DNA from: Pseudomonadota bacterium
Lineage (GTDB): Bacteria > Pseudomonadota > Gammaproteobacteria > UBA5335
Length of the DNA: 64,000 nt
Assembly: GCA_034189865.1 (NCBI GenBank)
Contig: JAXHTV010000009.1
Coordinates: 1-64,000 of the forward strand
Direction of reading: 5' to 3'
In this document: piece after piece, positions 18,993-27,151 of the stretch
How positions within the stretch are numbered: the first letter of the stretch is position 1
Layout of the letters: each line of letters begins with the position of its first letter
Translations under genes and position numbers: made by a program
Notes under the pieces: model-generated
The model's database searches: none
Seen by the model: only the letters and a program-made list of their open reading frames with translations
Told to the model about the DNA's origin: nothing

Positions 18993-19595
18993 GTGTACGA
19001 CTTGAGCCAGCAAGTGCTTCGGACCGATGTCAGTGGCATGCCGCTGGAGTGGGTGGATTATCAGCAGGCCGCCCGACTCTATCACGTCGGTCAAGTCGCC
19101 TATTCTTTGGGGTCCTCACTTTATCGTCTCCATGGTGGGATCTGCGCCCGCACCGGCTTGCGCAGCCATGTGGATATTTATTCCATCATTGCCACGGTAG
19201 GTGATAGTTCCAACTATCATCGGATTCACTTGCACTACACACCCCCTTTGAGCAATCGCACGTTGTTCCGACGCGATGGCAATCTGTGCCTGTACTGTGG
19301 CCAGCGCTTTCGGGACAGTGATTTGTCTCGCGATCACGTTACCCCCTTGAGTCAGGGTGGACGGGATACTTGGGCCAATGTGGTGGCGGCCTGTAAGCGC
19401 TGCAACAACCACAAGGCGGGGCGGACGCCCGAGCAGGCGCGTATGCAGTTGCTTGCCATTCCTTTTACGCCCACCCACGCGGAGTATGTCTATCTGCAGG
19501 GGCGGCGGGTGTTGGCTGATCAAATGCAGTTTTTACTGGCTCATTTTCCGCGAAGCAGCCCCTTGCATCGACGCGTCCGCGCCGATTTCTCTTAA
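18993..19595 (+). CDS. HNH endonuclease domain protein
   Basis: Protein of 200 aa with an HNH nuclease domain in the middle. Zinc-binding pairs are Cys99/Cys102 and Cys134/Cys137, the catalytic core is RDHVTPLSQGG (Asp114, His115), with Asn129 and CNNHK (137-141). The N-terminal 80 residues (VLRTDVSGMPLEWV, HGGICARTG) belong to a stand-alone chromosomal HNH family common in Proteobacteria whose role is unknown. There is no partner restriction or phage gene nearby. Start GTG 18993 is preceded by GAGGTGG; a TTG at 18981 is an alternative. Its TAA stop overlaps the hemH stop from the other strand. Confidence 0.85.
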   Translation: MYDLSQQVLRTDVSGMPLEWVDYQQAARLYHVGQVAYSLGSSLYRLHGGICARTGLRSHVDIYSIIATVGDSSNYHRIHLHYTPPLSNRTLFRRDGNLCLYCGQRFRDSDLSRDHVTPLSQGGRDTWANVVAACKRCNNHKAGRTPEQARMQLLAIPFTPTHAEYVYLQGRRVLADQMQFLLAHFPRSSPLHRRVRADFS

Positions 19596-20617
19596 GTCCC
19601 CTGCGTTTTTCCGTCGGGCGCTTGAAGAAGATACGGAGCGATGAGCTCGGTCAGTGCCGCGATGTGATCGCTCCGGTCATTGAGTGCCGGGATATAGCGT
19701 AGGTCTTCACCACCGGCCTCACGGAAAAAATCGGCGTTCTGCTCTGCGATCTCTTCGAGTGTTTCAAGGCAATCGGCCGCGAATCCCGGACACACCACGT
19801 CCAATTGTCTGAGCCCCGAACCGGCCAAATGGCGCACCGTCTCGTCGGTATAGGGTTTGAGCCATTTTGTCGGGCCAAAACGCGATTGGAAACTCAATGT
19901 CCACTCGCTGTCTTTGAGTCCCAGTCGGTCGGCGAGCAGACGTGCGGTGGTTGCACACTGCTCAGGATAAGGGTCGCCAGCATTGGCGTATTGCTGCGGA
20001 ATGCCATGGAATGACAGCAATAAATGATCACCTCGGCCCCGTGCCGACCAGTGGTCGCGAATACTGTTAGCGAGTGCCTCGATATAGGGGGCGAAGTCCG
20101 CATAGCCGGCGACGAAATGCAGCGTCGGAAGAGACCGCCACCGCCGCAACACGTCACTGACGGCATCGAAGGTGCTGGCGGTGGTGGTGGCCGAGTACTG
20201 AGGATAGAGCGGCAACACCACGATGCGGTTTGCGCCTGCAGCTTGGACCTGTGCAAGTGCGGTTTCCAAGCTGGGTTGGCCGTAACGCATTCCGAGCGCG
20301 ATCGTTGTCTTTTCCGGTGCGATGGCTTCCAGACGTTCACGCAGTGCGGCGGCTTGCCGTTCGCTAATGCTCAATAAGGGCGATCCGTCGTCCCAAACGC
20401 TGGCATAGGCCAGGGCGGATTTTCGCGGCCGGGTGCGGAGAATGACGCCGTGAAGCAGCGGCCACCACAGCAGACGCGGCGCTTCGATGACGCGAGGGTC
20501 GCTCAGAAACTCGGCGAGGTAACGCCGGACGGCCGGAGGGGTCGGTTCATCCGGAGTGCCCAGGTTCGTGAGTACAATGCCCAGGTGCGGATCGCGCCCA
20601 TTATGGCTGCCTGTCAT
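19592..20617 (-). CDS. hemH: ferrochelatase
   Basis: Inserts Fe2+ into protoporphyrin IX, the last step of protoheme synthesis. The 341-aa product has the N-terminal VLTNLGTPDEP, the LPLYPQYSATTTAS segment, the catalytic histidine in LLSFHGIP (about residue 204) and VVCPGFAADCLETLEE containing the conserved acidic residues. ATG 20617 is chosen (AAGGA ten bases upstream); the frame is open 34 codons further upstream without family similarity. The gene is convergent with the HNH gene, sharing the bases TTAA as both stop codons. HemE and HemW are encoded elsewhere in the window. Confidence 0.96.
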   Translation of the reverse strand: MTGSHNGRDPHLGIVLTNLGTPDEPTPPAVRRYLAEFLSDPRVIEAPRLLWWPLLHGVILRTRPRKSALAYASVWDDGSPLLSISERQAAALRERLEAIAPEKTTIALGMRYGQPSLETALAQVQAAGANRIVVLPLYPQYSATTTASTFDAVSDVLRRWRSLPTLHFVAGYADFAPYIEALANSIRDHWSARGRGDHLLLSFHGIPQQYANAGDPYPEQCATTARLLADRLGLKDSEWTLSFQSRFGPTKWLKPYTDETVRHLAGSGLRQLDVVCPGFAADCLETLEEIAEQNADFFREAGGEDLRYIPALNDRSDHIAALTELIAPYLLQAPDGKTQGT

Positions 20618-20804
20618 CTGCGAGGAATCCTTATCATATCGAGCCGATGCTCTCGGAGCCGGTTGTCGTTGCCTTCGGCGTGCATAGCATAGCGGAGACC
20701 TACTTGAGGGCGAAATCAAACACGGGTTTGTGTGCGCTTCAGATTAAGTCCGGTGAGTGCGAGCGATACCGATACCGTGGCATTTCGCCGGGTAGTCGGC
20801 GTTC

Positions 20805-21881
20805 TCAGCGCCGTAGGGATTGATTCCGATGGGGCTCGGGTTCATCGGGTGGCGCCGGCGGGGGGATAAGTCTTTGGATCAAGCCCGCCGGCACATCGAG
20901 CGAGGAAAGCAAGCGGCTGCCCGCTGCGTACTCCACCATTCGGGCTCCCAGCAGCACTTGGAGGGTGCCGACCAGCACGCCTCGCTGAACGGAATTTGCC
21001 AGTGGATTGTCAGGCACCGGTGCAAGCAAAGGGTCCTTGGTTTTTGCCGCTTGGCGGTAGTCGTCCGGAAGACCCCATTGGGTGAGTGCGGCGTGGGTCA
21101 TCAGTCCGCCATTGCGGCGCATGAGCACGCGGAGCAGTTTTCTCATCGACTCGCGCGGAACTTGGTTTTCGATCAAGAACGGCAGGCTGTGTTGAAAGAC
21201 CAGAATTCGTCCGCTGTTGCTCAGCAGGCCCAGCAGATAGGCGGCAAACGATTCGGTGTCGGCACGCAGCGCGAAGACCCGGCAAGCGTTGGCGCATTGT
21301 GGTGCGTGGGCCCATACCCGCTGGCCGAAATCCGGGAGTCCAGGCAGGTTGACCATCAGCATGGGTTTCATGGCGATTCCGCAAACGGCAGTCCGCATGC
21401 CTTCGTATCCGATGTGTACGATGGCGTAGTCGATACTGCCGATGGGGCCGGCAGCCGGTTGGTAGTAGGCGCTGTTGGCGACCCTCAGCACTTCGGCGGT
21501 GATGGCCGGGTCCCGCCGAACGATCTCGGCGACTTGGCGCGCGGATGAGCCGGGATCGTTCATTTTGTGAATCAGTTGGGGTACGACGCTGGGTAAGTGA
21601 GGTAGCGATAGATGGGTGTTGGTTGCTCGACGGAGCAAGCGGTCGAGTCTTCGGGCCAAGCGTTTCTCCCGGTCATCTAATCCCTCGGTGGCGTGGGGAC
21701 CCAGTAACCACTGATCGAACAGGTCAGCGACTTGTTCCAACGACAGCGTTTGCTCGTCCGGTGCCGCGGCGCTTCGGTTGGCACCCGCGGCGGGCACCGG
21801 GGTGATCGCCGCCACAGCGCGAGCCCGCCCCCGTTTTCGGCGCGGCCAGAGTTTGCGAAAGTGGAAACGCCAATTAGGCAT
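20805..21881 (-). CDS. HDOD domain protein
   Basis: Signal-transduction type protein of 358 aa with one HDOD domain (about residues 85-290), a non-catalytic relative of HD phosphohydrolases. Family hallmarks are LPHLPSVVPQLIHKMND, the VLRVANSAYY helix and the AIVHIGYEGMRTAV segment. The first 45 residues are basic and proline/alanine rich. HDOD proteins often affect c-di-GMP signalling, motility or stress responses, but this one has no informative neighbour. It is upstream of hemH on the same strand with a 187-bp gap, so a shared transcript is uncertain. Confidence 0.86.
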   Translation of the reverse strand: MPNWRFHFRKLWPRRKRGRARAVAAITPVPAAGANRSAAAPDEQTLSLEQVADLFDQWLLGPHATEGLDDREKRLARRLDRLLRRATNTHLSLPHLPSVVPQLIHKMNDPGSSARQVAEIVRRDPAITAEVLRVANSAYYQPAAGPIGSIDYAIVHIGYEGMRTAVCGIAMKPMLMVNLPGLPDFGQRVWAHAPQCANACRVFALRADTESFAAYLLGLLSNSGRILVFQHSLPFLIENQVPRESMRKLLRVLMRRNGGLMTHAALTQWGLPDDYRQAAKTKDPLLAPVPDNPLANSVQRGVLVGTLQVLLGARMVEYAAGSRLLSSLDVPAGLIQRLIPPPAPPDEPEPHRNQSLRR

Positions 21882-21947
21882 TATTCGGCAAGCTTTTCAT
21901 GGCAAGGGCTTCCAATCATGCGTCAAACGCCCGTCGCCATTGTGGGA

Positions 21948-22772
21948 TCAGCGGGCGCGAGGCGCTGGAGACGGACGACCACCCATCACTTCATGAATGG
22001 GAATCTCGCTGATGCCGTACCCGGCAGTTTCCGGAATCCGCATGACTTGGCCGTTCGGGCCGGCTGCCATTTCGGGCAACACCGTGACCACGGTGGAGTC
22101 GCGTGCCGCAGCAATGGTGTCGGCGACGTGGTGGTGGCGCGCCAGTTTCTGCAGATTCATGCGCGTTGGCCAGATGATGGTCAGTGTGCCGGCCGCGGCC
22201 TGTTCCAGGGCGTCTTGAGGGCGGATCCACAATGAGTCCACAGTCTCGCCGCCATCATGCAGGGCCACCTGATCCTCAGGCGCTTCAGCCAAAAAGAAAT
22301 GGGTATCGAAACGTTTGGGTGCCATTACGGGCGTGATCCAGTGGGCGAATGGGGTTAAGCGATCCGTTGCGAGCTCCAAGTTTTCCCGGCTGGCCACATC
22401 GCCAAGATATACCGCCTTGGTTTCCACCGCTTGGCGATAGCGGCGCTCAAGATCAGCCAGCGCGGCGGCTCGAATCAGTTCGCCGGACATGCGCTCGCGG
22501 GCCAGCAGGACGCCGCATTCCTCGAAAGCCTCTCGAATGGAGGCAACCCGAAACGCCATGTCATCAGGCGAAATGCCTGGCAGCGGCCGACAATGTGTCA
22601 ACACCGAAGGCAAGGTATCCGCCTGATCGACCTTGCCGCCGGGGAAAACCAGCGCGCCGCCAGCAAAATCGATTTGGTGATGGCGTTTGACCATAAAGAC
22701 CTGCATTCCGCGAGGATGGTCGCGGACGAGCAGGAGTGTTGCCGCTGGGCGCGGCGGCTGTGTCGTTTCCAT
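21948..22772 (-). CDS. Nudix hydrolase, NUDT19-like
   Basis: Nudix hydrolase of 274 aa. The Nudix box is split by an insertion: FPGGKVD (43-49) and REAFEECGVLL (80-90) are about 30 residues apart instead of the usual spacing. This inserted form is typical of the NUDT19/RP2-like branch, whose studied members cleave coenzyme A and acyl-CoA. Substrate here is inferred only. The N-terminal ATLLLVRDHPRGMQVFMVKR strand and the HFFLAEAPEDQ segment also match. ATG 22772 follows a strong purine-rich GGGAGAGGGAA, so it is preferred over the in-frame ATG at 22787. Confidence 0.85.
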   Translation of the reverse strand: METTQPPRPAATLLLVRDHPRGMQVFMVKRHHQIDFAGGALVFPGGKVDQADTLPSVLTHCRPLPGISPDDMAFRVASIREAFEECGVLLARERMSGELIRAAALADLERRYRQAVETKAVYLGDVASRENLELATDRLTPFAHWITPVMAPKRFDTHFFLAEAPEDQVALHDGGETVDSLWIRPQDALEQAAAGTLTIIWPTRMNLQKLARHHHVADTIAAARDSTVVTVLPEMAAGPNGQVMRIPETAGYGISEIPIHEVMGGRPSPAPRAR

Positions 22773-22880
22773 TTCCCTCTCCCCCATCTTTTCTACATCG
22801 TTATTCGCAATCAGTGCTTTAGCTTTATTTTGGGAATTTTTCGATCATGACGCGAAAATGACACCGACGTCCAGCGTTGT

Positions 22881-24155
22881 TCAACGGACGGTGGTGTTCT
22901 GCGGGGATACGTTGGGGACCGTCAGCATCAGGGCAAGACCTGCCAGAAAGAATATCAACACAACGGACAGTCCGATCCGCGGACTGCCGCTAATCCAGGT
23001 AAGCCAGCCCACCAACATGGGGCCTAAAAACGCTGTTGTTTTGCCGGAAAATGCCATTAAGCCAAACATTTCAGTGCGCAATTCCGTCGGCGCGACATGG
23101 GAAAGGTAAGATCGGCTCGCCGCCTGGGCCGGGCCGACAAATAATCCCAGTAGCGTACCGGACACCCAAAACGCGGTCGTGGACTCCACCGTGAGGATGG
23201 CCACGCCGGTGGTCAGCAGTCCGATCAGCGAGAGAACAATGGTGTTTCGGCTGCCCATCAGGTCATCCAGCCAGGCGAACAATCCGGCACCGATTCCGGC
23301 GGTCAGGTTTAGGACGATGGCAAACATCATGACCTCGGAGGTGTTCAGTCCGAAACTGCCGGCCGCGTAGATGCCACCGAACGCGAAAACGGTCGTTAGG
23401 CCGTCGATAAAGAACATTCGGGCAATCAGGAAGCGGATGATCACGCCATAGCGGCCCAAGTGACGCAGCGAGTCACCCAACTGTTTCAATCCCTGTCCGA
23501 TGGCGGCGCCCAAGGGCAGGCGGGCTCGCGGTTGGTCTGGGGTGAAGAAAAACAAGGGCAAAGAAAAGACCAGATACCAAACACCGGCGAGGACGAAGGT
23601 GGCACGAACGTGCTCGGCTTGATCCCGGTCCAGACCAAATGGCGGCGGGTCCGCTTGTATGAGCCCGAACAGTGCGATCACCAGGCAGGCCAATCCGCCC
23701 AGGTAACCCAGGCCCCATGCCCAGCCGGACCAGCGGCCGATACGGTTCGGTTCGACCAGATCAGCCAGCATGGCATTGTAGAAAACCACGGCCAGTTCCA
23801 CGCTGACGGTGCCAATGCCGACCAGAAGCAGGCCTTGGATTAAGTAAGACGGGTCGGGCTTGACGCTCCACAGCAGCACAGTGGCGACTGCCCCGGACAC
23901 GGTCAGTGCGATCAGCCATGGTTTGCGGCGCCCGGCTCGGTCGGCAATGGCGCCCAGGACGGGTGCGGTGAGCGCCACGATGAGTCCGGCCAGGCCGACC
24001 GCTTGCCCCCACAATGCGTTGGCAGCCGATGGGTCCGCGATCACCGCTTCCATCAGATAGGTCGCGAAGACAAAGGTCTGAATCATGGTGGCAAATGCGC
24101 TGCTTGCCCAATCGTAAAAGGCCCAGGAAATCAGCGCGCGGCGCGAGGACGTCAT
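22881..24155 (-). CDS. MFS transporter, UMF1 (Atg22-like) family
   Basis: Twelve-helix membrane transporter of 424 aa. The N-terminus SWAFYDWASSAFATMIQTFVF is diagnostic of the Atg22/UMF1 family (bacterial relatives of yeast vacuolar amino-acid effluxers), and a GAIADRAGRRKPWL loop follows helix 2. The bacterial substrate is unknown. GGGAG eight bases before ATG 24155 supports the start. It is divergent from purU across a 155-bp region that includes an unusual alternating CG tract. Confidence 0.9.
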   Translation of the reverse strand: MTSSRRALISWAFYDWASSAFATMIQTFVFATYLMEAVIADPSAANALWGQAVGLAGLIVALTAPVLGAIADRAGRRKPWLIALTVSGAVATVLLWSVKPDPSYLIQGLLLVGIGTVSVELAVVFYNAMLADLVEPNRIGRWSGWAWGLGYLGGLACLVIALFGLIQADPPPFGLDRDQAEHVRATFVLAGVWYLVFSLPLFFFTPDQPRARLPLGAAIGQGLKQLGDSLRHLGRYGVIIRFLIARMFFIDGLTTVFAFGGIYAAGSFGLNTSEVMMFAIVLNLTAGIGAGLFAWLDDLMGSRNTIVLSLIGLLTTGVAILTVESTTAFWVSGTLLGLFVGPAQAASRSYLSHVAPTELRTEMFGLMAFSGKTTAFLGPMLVGWLTWISGSPRIGLSVVLIFFLAGLALMLTVPNVSPQNTTVR

Positions 24156-24310
24156 TCAGTTGCTCCCACGTTGTGTTGGTCCTCCCCGCGCGCTCGACGC
24201 GCGCGCGCGATTGGGCGTCGGGCGGCGCTGCCCTTTCGACGACCAGGGCTGTTATCCTTTGCGCTCAAAGCCGACGTTTTGAGTCAGCGGCCACGCGCAA
24301 TGGATAAATA

Positions 24311-25162
24311 ATGGCGACGTTTACTTTAACCGCAAGTTGCCCGGACCAGATCGGAATTATCGCTGCGGTCAGCGGCTTTCTTGCCGAGCACGGTGGATCT
24401 ATCGTGGAGGCCAGTCAACACTCTGATCAGGTGACTGGCTGGTTTTTTATGCGCTATGAGTTTCTGGCGGACGGGTTACCTTTCGATCTGGACGGCTTTT
24501 GCGCGGCGTTTGCCCCTTTGGCCGAGAAATTCGGAATGCAATGCACCGTGCGTTCGGCCGACGTCCCGTGCAAGGTGCTGATTCTCGTCAGCCGGGAAGA
24601 TCATTGCCTCAATGATTTGCTCTACCGCTGGCGTAGTCGGGATTTCCGCTTTGACGTGGTTGCTGTGCTTTCGAATCACGAGTCTTTGCACGATCAAGTG
24701 GCCGCCTACGGTCTGCCGTTTCATCACGTCCCGATCGTACCGGCCACGCGAGAGCAGTCGTTCGCACAGGTCGAGCGGATCTTTTTAGAATACGGTGCCG
24801 ATGTCATGGTTCTGGCCCGTTACATGCAAATCCTGCCGGTGGATTTGTGCCACCGATACGCCAATCGAATCATCAATATCCATCACAGTTTCTTACCTTC
24901 CTTTGCCGGGGCGCAGCCCTACCGACAAGCCTACGAGCGGGGTGTGAAGATTATTGGCGCGACCTGCCACTATGTCACTCCGGAGTTGGACGCCGGGCCT
25001 ATTATTGAGCAGGACGTGATCCGCGTGGCTCACGGGGACACGGTGGAGCGTATGATCGCCTTTGGTCGGGATGTGGAGAAAACCGTGTTGGCGCGGGGGC
25101 TGCGTTACCATGTTCAGGGGCGGGTTTTGGTTCACGGTAATAAAACTGTGGTATTTCCGTAA
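24311..25162 (+). CDS. purU: formyltetrahydrofolate deformylase
   Basis: Hydrolyses 10-formyl-tetrahydrofolate to formate and tetrahydrofolate, balancing the one-carbon pool and feeding PurT. The 283-aa product has an N-terminal ACT domain (1-80; TASCPDQIGIIAAVSGFL) and a C-terminal formyltransferase domain. Catalytic residues are present: Asn189 and His191 in NIHHSFLPSF, and Asp227 in ELDAGPI. The length is typical. The gene appears monocistronic; a barrel protein gene begins 52 bp after its stop and has its own strong ribosome binding site. Confidence 0.96.
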   Translation: MATFTLTASCPDQIGIIAAVSGFLAEHGGSIVEASQHSDQVTGWFFMRYEFLADGLPFDLDGFCAAFAPLAEKFGMQCTVRSADVPCKVLILVSREDHCLNDLLYRWRSRDFRFDVVAVLSNHESLHDQVAAYGLPFHHVPIVPATREQSFAQVERIFLEYGADVMVLARYMQILPVDLCHRYANRIINIHHSFLPSFAGAQPYRQAYERGVKIIGATCHYVTPELDAGPIIEQDVIRVAHGDTVERMIAFGRDVEKTVLARGLRYHVQGRVLVHGNKTVVFP

Positions 25163-25214
25163 CGACTCGGCGATGCGCGGGTTCATCAGCAGACGGTCAT
25201 TGAAAGGAGAGACA

Positions 25215-25859
25215 ATGTTGGGGCGACGGATCGGCTGGGTCTTGGGGCTGGCTTTGTGGGGGCTTCCTGTCCTGGCGTGGGCTGACATTGAGGTGGGCCT
25301 GGGTTATCAGTACCAGCAATTGGAGTATTCACCCGTGGGTGGTTTGGAAGCGAGCTCGGGTTTGCATGGGCTGACCCTGCGTTTCCGTGAGCCGATTGAC
25401 GAATGGTACGGCGATCTCAAGTTGTTCTACTTGACCGGTAGCGCCGATGATGTGGTATCGGCTTCGGGGGACGAGACCGACTGGGCCGCCGAGTATCGTT
25501 TTGGGCGTTCGCTGAATCATTGGTTTTCTTTGTATACCGGCGTTGCGTATCGTGACTGGACCACCGAAGACGGCGGCTTCGAAAGAGAACGAACCTATAT
25601 CTATTCGCCGGTGGGTTTGGGTGTCGGTCATCCCATGGGCGGGATGGGTAGCTGGCGACTCGGCCTCGAATACGGATTGCTATGGGAGTCGGACATCGAG
25701 CCGGGAACCGACGACGACGGAGACTATTGGCAACTCGAGTTTGAGTTTCAATGGACCTTTGCCGGCAGAAATACGGTGTTCGCTGCGCCTTACGTCAGAC
25801 AGTGGAGCGACACGGGCGATACCACGACATTCGGCCTCGCTCTGGGGATGGTTTTTTAG
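25215..25859 (+). CDS. small outer-membrane beta-barrel protein
   Basis: Exported protein of 214 aa with a signal peptide (cleavage after AWA near residue 24) followed by alternating amphipathic strands rich in Tyr, Trp and Gly. It ends in a phenylalanine (LGMVF), the usual BAM-recognition end of outer-membrane barrels. An 8-stranded OmpW- or OmpX-sized barrel is likely, but the sequence does not match a named family that I recognise. AAGGAGA six bases before ATG 25215 fixes the start; the frame upstream overlaps purU and is not real. Confidence 0.8.
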   Translation: MLGRRIGWVLGLALWGLPVLAWADIEVGLGYQYQQLEYSPVGGLEASSGLHGLTLRFREPIDEWYGDLKLFYLTGSADDVVSASGDETDWAAEYRFGRSLNHWFSLYTGVAYRDWTTEDGGFERERTYIYSPVGLGVGHPMGGMGSWRLGLEYGLLWESDIEPGTDDDGDYWQLEFEFQWTFAGRNTVFAAPYVRQWSDTGDTTTFGLALGMVF

Positions 25860-25898
25860 CCGGCCGCTGTGACGACGGTATCGCCTTGCGGGCTGGGA

Positions 25899-26882
25899 TT
25901 ATTCCGGCACGGCATGTTCCAGCACGCGGGCCAGTTCCTTGATTTTTTCGTTACCCCCTTGCTCCACCAAAAAGCGTTGCGCGGCGCGTAAAAGGCCATG
26001 GATGTGATCGTGGCCGGCTTGATCGGCTGCGGCCAATTCAGGTTCCAGCATGGTTTGAAACCGAAAATAATTACTGCGGCGTAATGCGGTTTCCAGGCGA
26101 TGGCTCACGGTCAGGCCGAGACGGTCCTTGATCGGGTCGATCATCCATGACAGATCAGGCGCACTGGCTGGGGCTTCCGCCGCCAAGCGCTCCGGTGTCG
26201 CATCCTTGCCCAGTCCGGTGCCGAATGAGGCGAGTAAGCAGCCGGGGTAATCCGCCGGATCCCGTTGACCAAATTCCGCCAGATGGGCGACGGCCTGCAA
26301 GGAGGGGTTCCGGTCAAACATTCCGCCATCGATCAGCTCGATCAGCCCCTGAATCGGGACGTCGATCTGTTTGGGTGGGAATACGGTGGGCAGGGCCGCC
26401 GACGCCAGGCAGATGTCGCGAATCAGCAAATCCTGGTGATTGGGGTCGGCGCTATCGAAAATCATCGGACGCTCATGTCGGTTGTCCACCGCCGAGACCA
26501 GTGTGCGGGTCGGGATTTCGCCGAACCGTCGATCCTCGAAGATCTCAGTCAGTACGATCTCCAACCCTTGATTGTCATAGCGCGCCGGCGCCAGGCCTTC
26601 GCGGAACATTCGCTGGAACTGGTTCAGTAGTCTGGCGAATCCTTTCGGAAATACTTTCTCTCCGTGGCGTTGGTAGTGGCGCAGGATGTCCAGTGTGGTC
26701 ATTCCCAGTCCCAACGCGCAGGTTAAAAGGCTTCCGGTGGACGTGCCGGTAAATACGTGGAAGTACCGGTACGTGGGGTGCGCCAGCATCATTTGCAACT
26801 GGTGGAGCCAAACCGCCGTCATAAAGCCACGAATCCCACCCCCGTCTATGCTCAATATGCGTAGTTGTTCTCGACGTTCCAT
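25899..26882 (-). CDS. patatin-like phospholipase
   Basis: Patatin-family lipid acyl hydrolase of 327 aa. The oxyanion loop DGGGIRG (13-19), nucleophile motif GTSTG with Ser48 (46-50) and the catalytic Asp185 in DGG are all intact, so a working Ser-Asp dyad is expected. It has no signal peptide and should be cytoplasmic. Patatins serve as lipid-turnover enzymes, as secreted toxins and as effectors in anti-phage CBASS systems; no cyclic-nucleotide synthase or other defence gene is near, so a housekeeping lipase is the simplest reading. It is divergent from the lipid cluster starting at 27152. Confidence 0.9.
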   Translation of the reverse strand: MERREQLRILSIDGGGIRGFMTAVWLHQLQMMLAHPTYRYFHVFTGTSTGSLLTCALGLGMTTLDILRHYQRHGEKVFPKGFARLLNQFQRMFREGLAPARYDNQGLEIVLTEIFEDRRFGEIPTRTLVSAVDNRHERPMIFDSADPNHQDLLIRDICLASAALPTVFPPKQIDVPIQGLIELIDGGMFDRNPSLQAVAHLAEFGQRDPADYPGCLLASFGTGLGKDATPERLAAEAPASAPDLSWMIDPIKDRLGLTVSHRLETALRRSNYFRFQTMLEPELAAADQAGHDHIHGLLRAAQRFLVEQGGNEKIKELARVLEHAVPE

Positions 26883-27030
26883 GGTTTTGAGTGTCTGATT
26901 GTCTCGGCTTTTTGTTTGGTGTTGTTCGCAGTATCGGCGTTTATGGCCACTTTCTGCCAGTGGTTTCGCGCCCGGGCTCGCCGCTTGCCGTGTGTTGTCG
27001 CTGAAGGTTTTTGTGGACTTGCCGAAAAAA

Positions 27031-27116
27031 ACTTATACAAAAGTGTTGCATCTATGTACAAGTATGCTCTATATTTCATCACATCTGTGGATTTAAGCGT
27101 CACAAAACTTATACAA
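27031..27116. promoter_or_regulatory. candidate MerR-type operator region of the lipid cluster
   Basis: Three related half-sites precede the FAD oxidoreductase gene: ACTTATACAA at 27031-27040, the inverted ATGTACAAGT at 27054-27063, and a second exact ACTTATACAA at 27107-27116. The first two form an imperfect palindrome. All contain TRTACA, a core resembling sites used by CarH/LitR-type MerR regulators (from memory). TTGCAT at 27047-27052 and TATATT near 27071 could be promoter hexamers. The CarH/LitR-like gene at 33642 is the obvious candidate regulator. Confidence 0.5.
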
Positions 27117-27151
27117 CATGCATGGGCGGGGCGCCCGATGGGAGATCCCAA

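Noticed and set aside
18993-19595. HNH endonuclease as a homing or mobile-element gene
   Set aside because: No intron, intein, repeats or phage genes around it; it belongs to a stand-alone chromosomal family and sits cleanly between pntA1 and hemH.
25899-26882. Patatin as a CBASS anti-phage effector (CapV)
   Set aside because: No cyclic-nucleotide synthase, ubiquitin-like or other defence gene is adjacent; neighbours are a barrel protein and a lipid operon.
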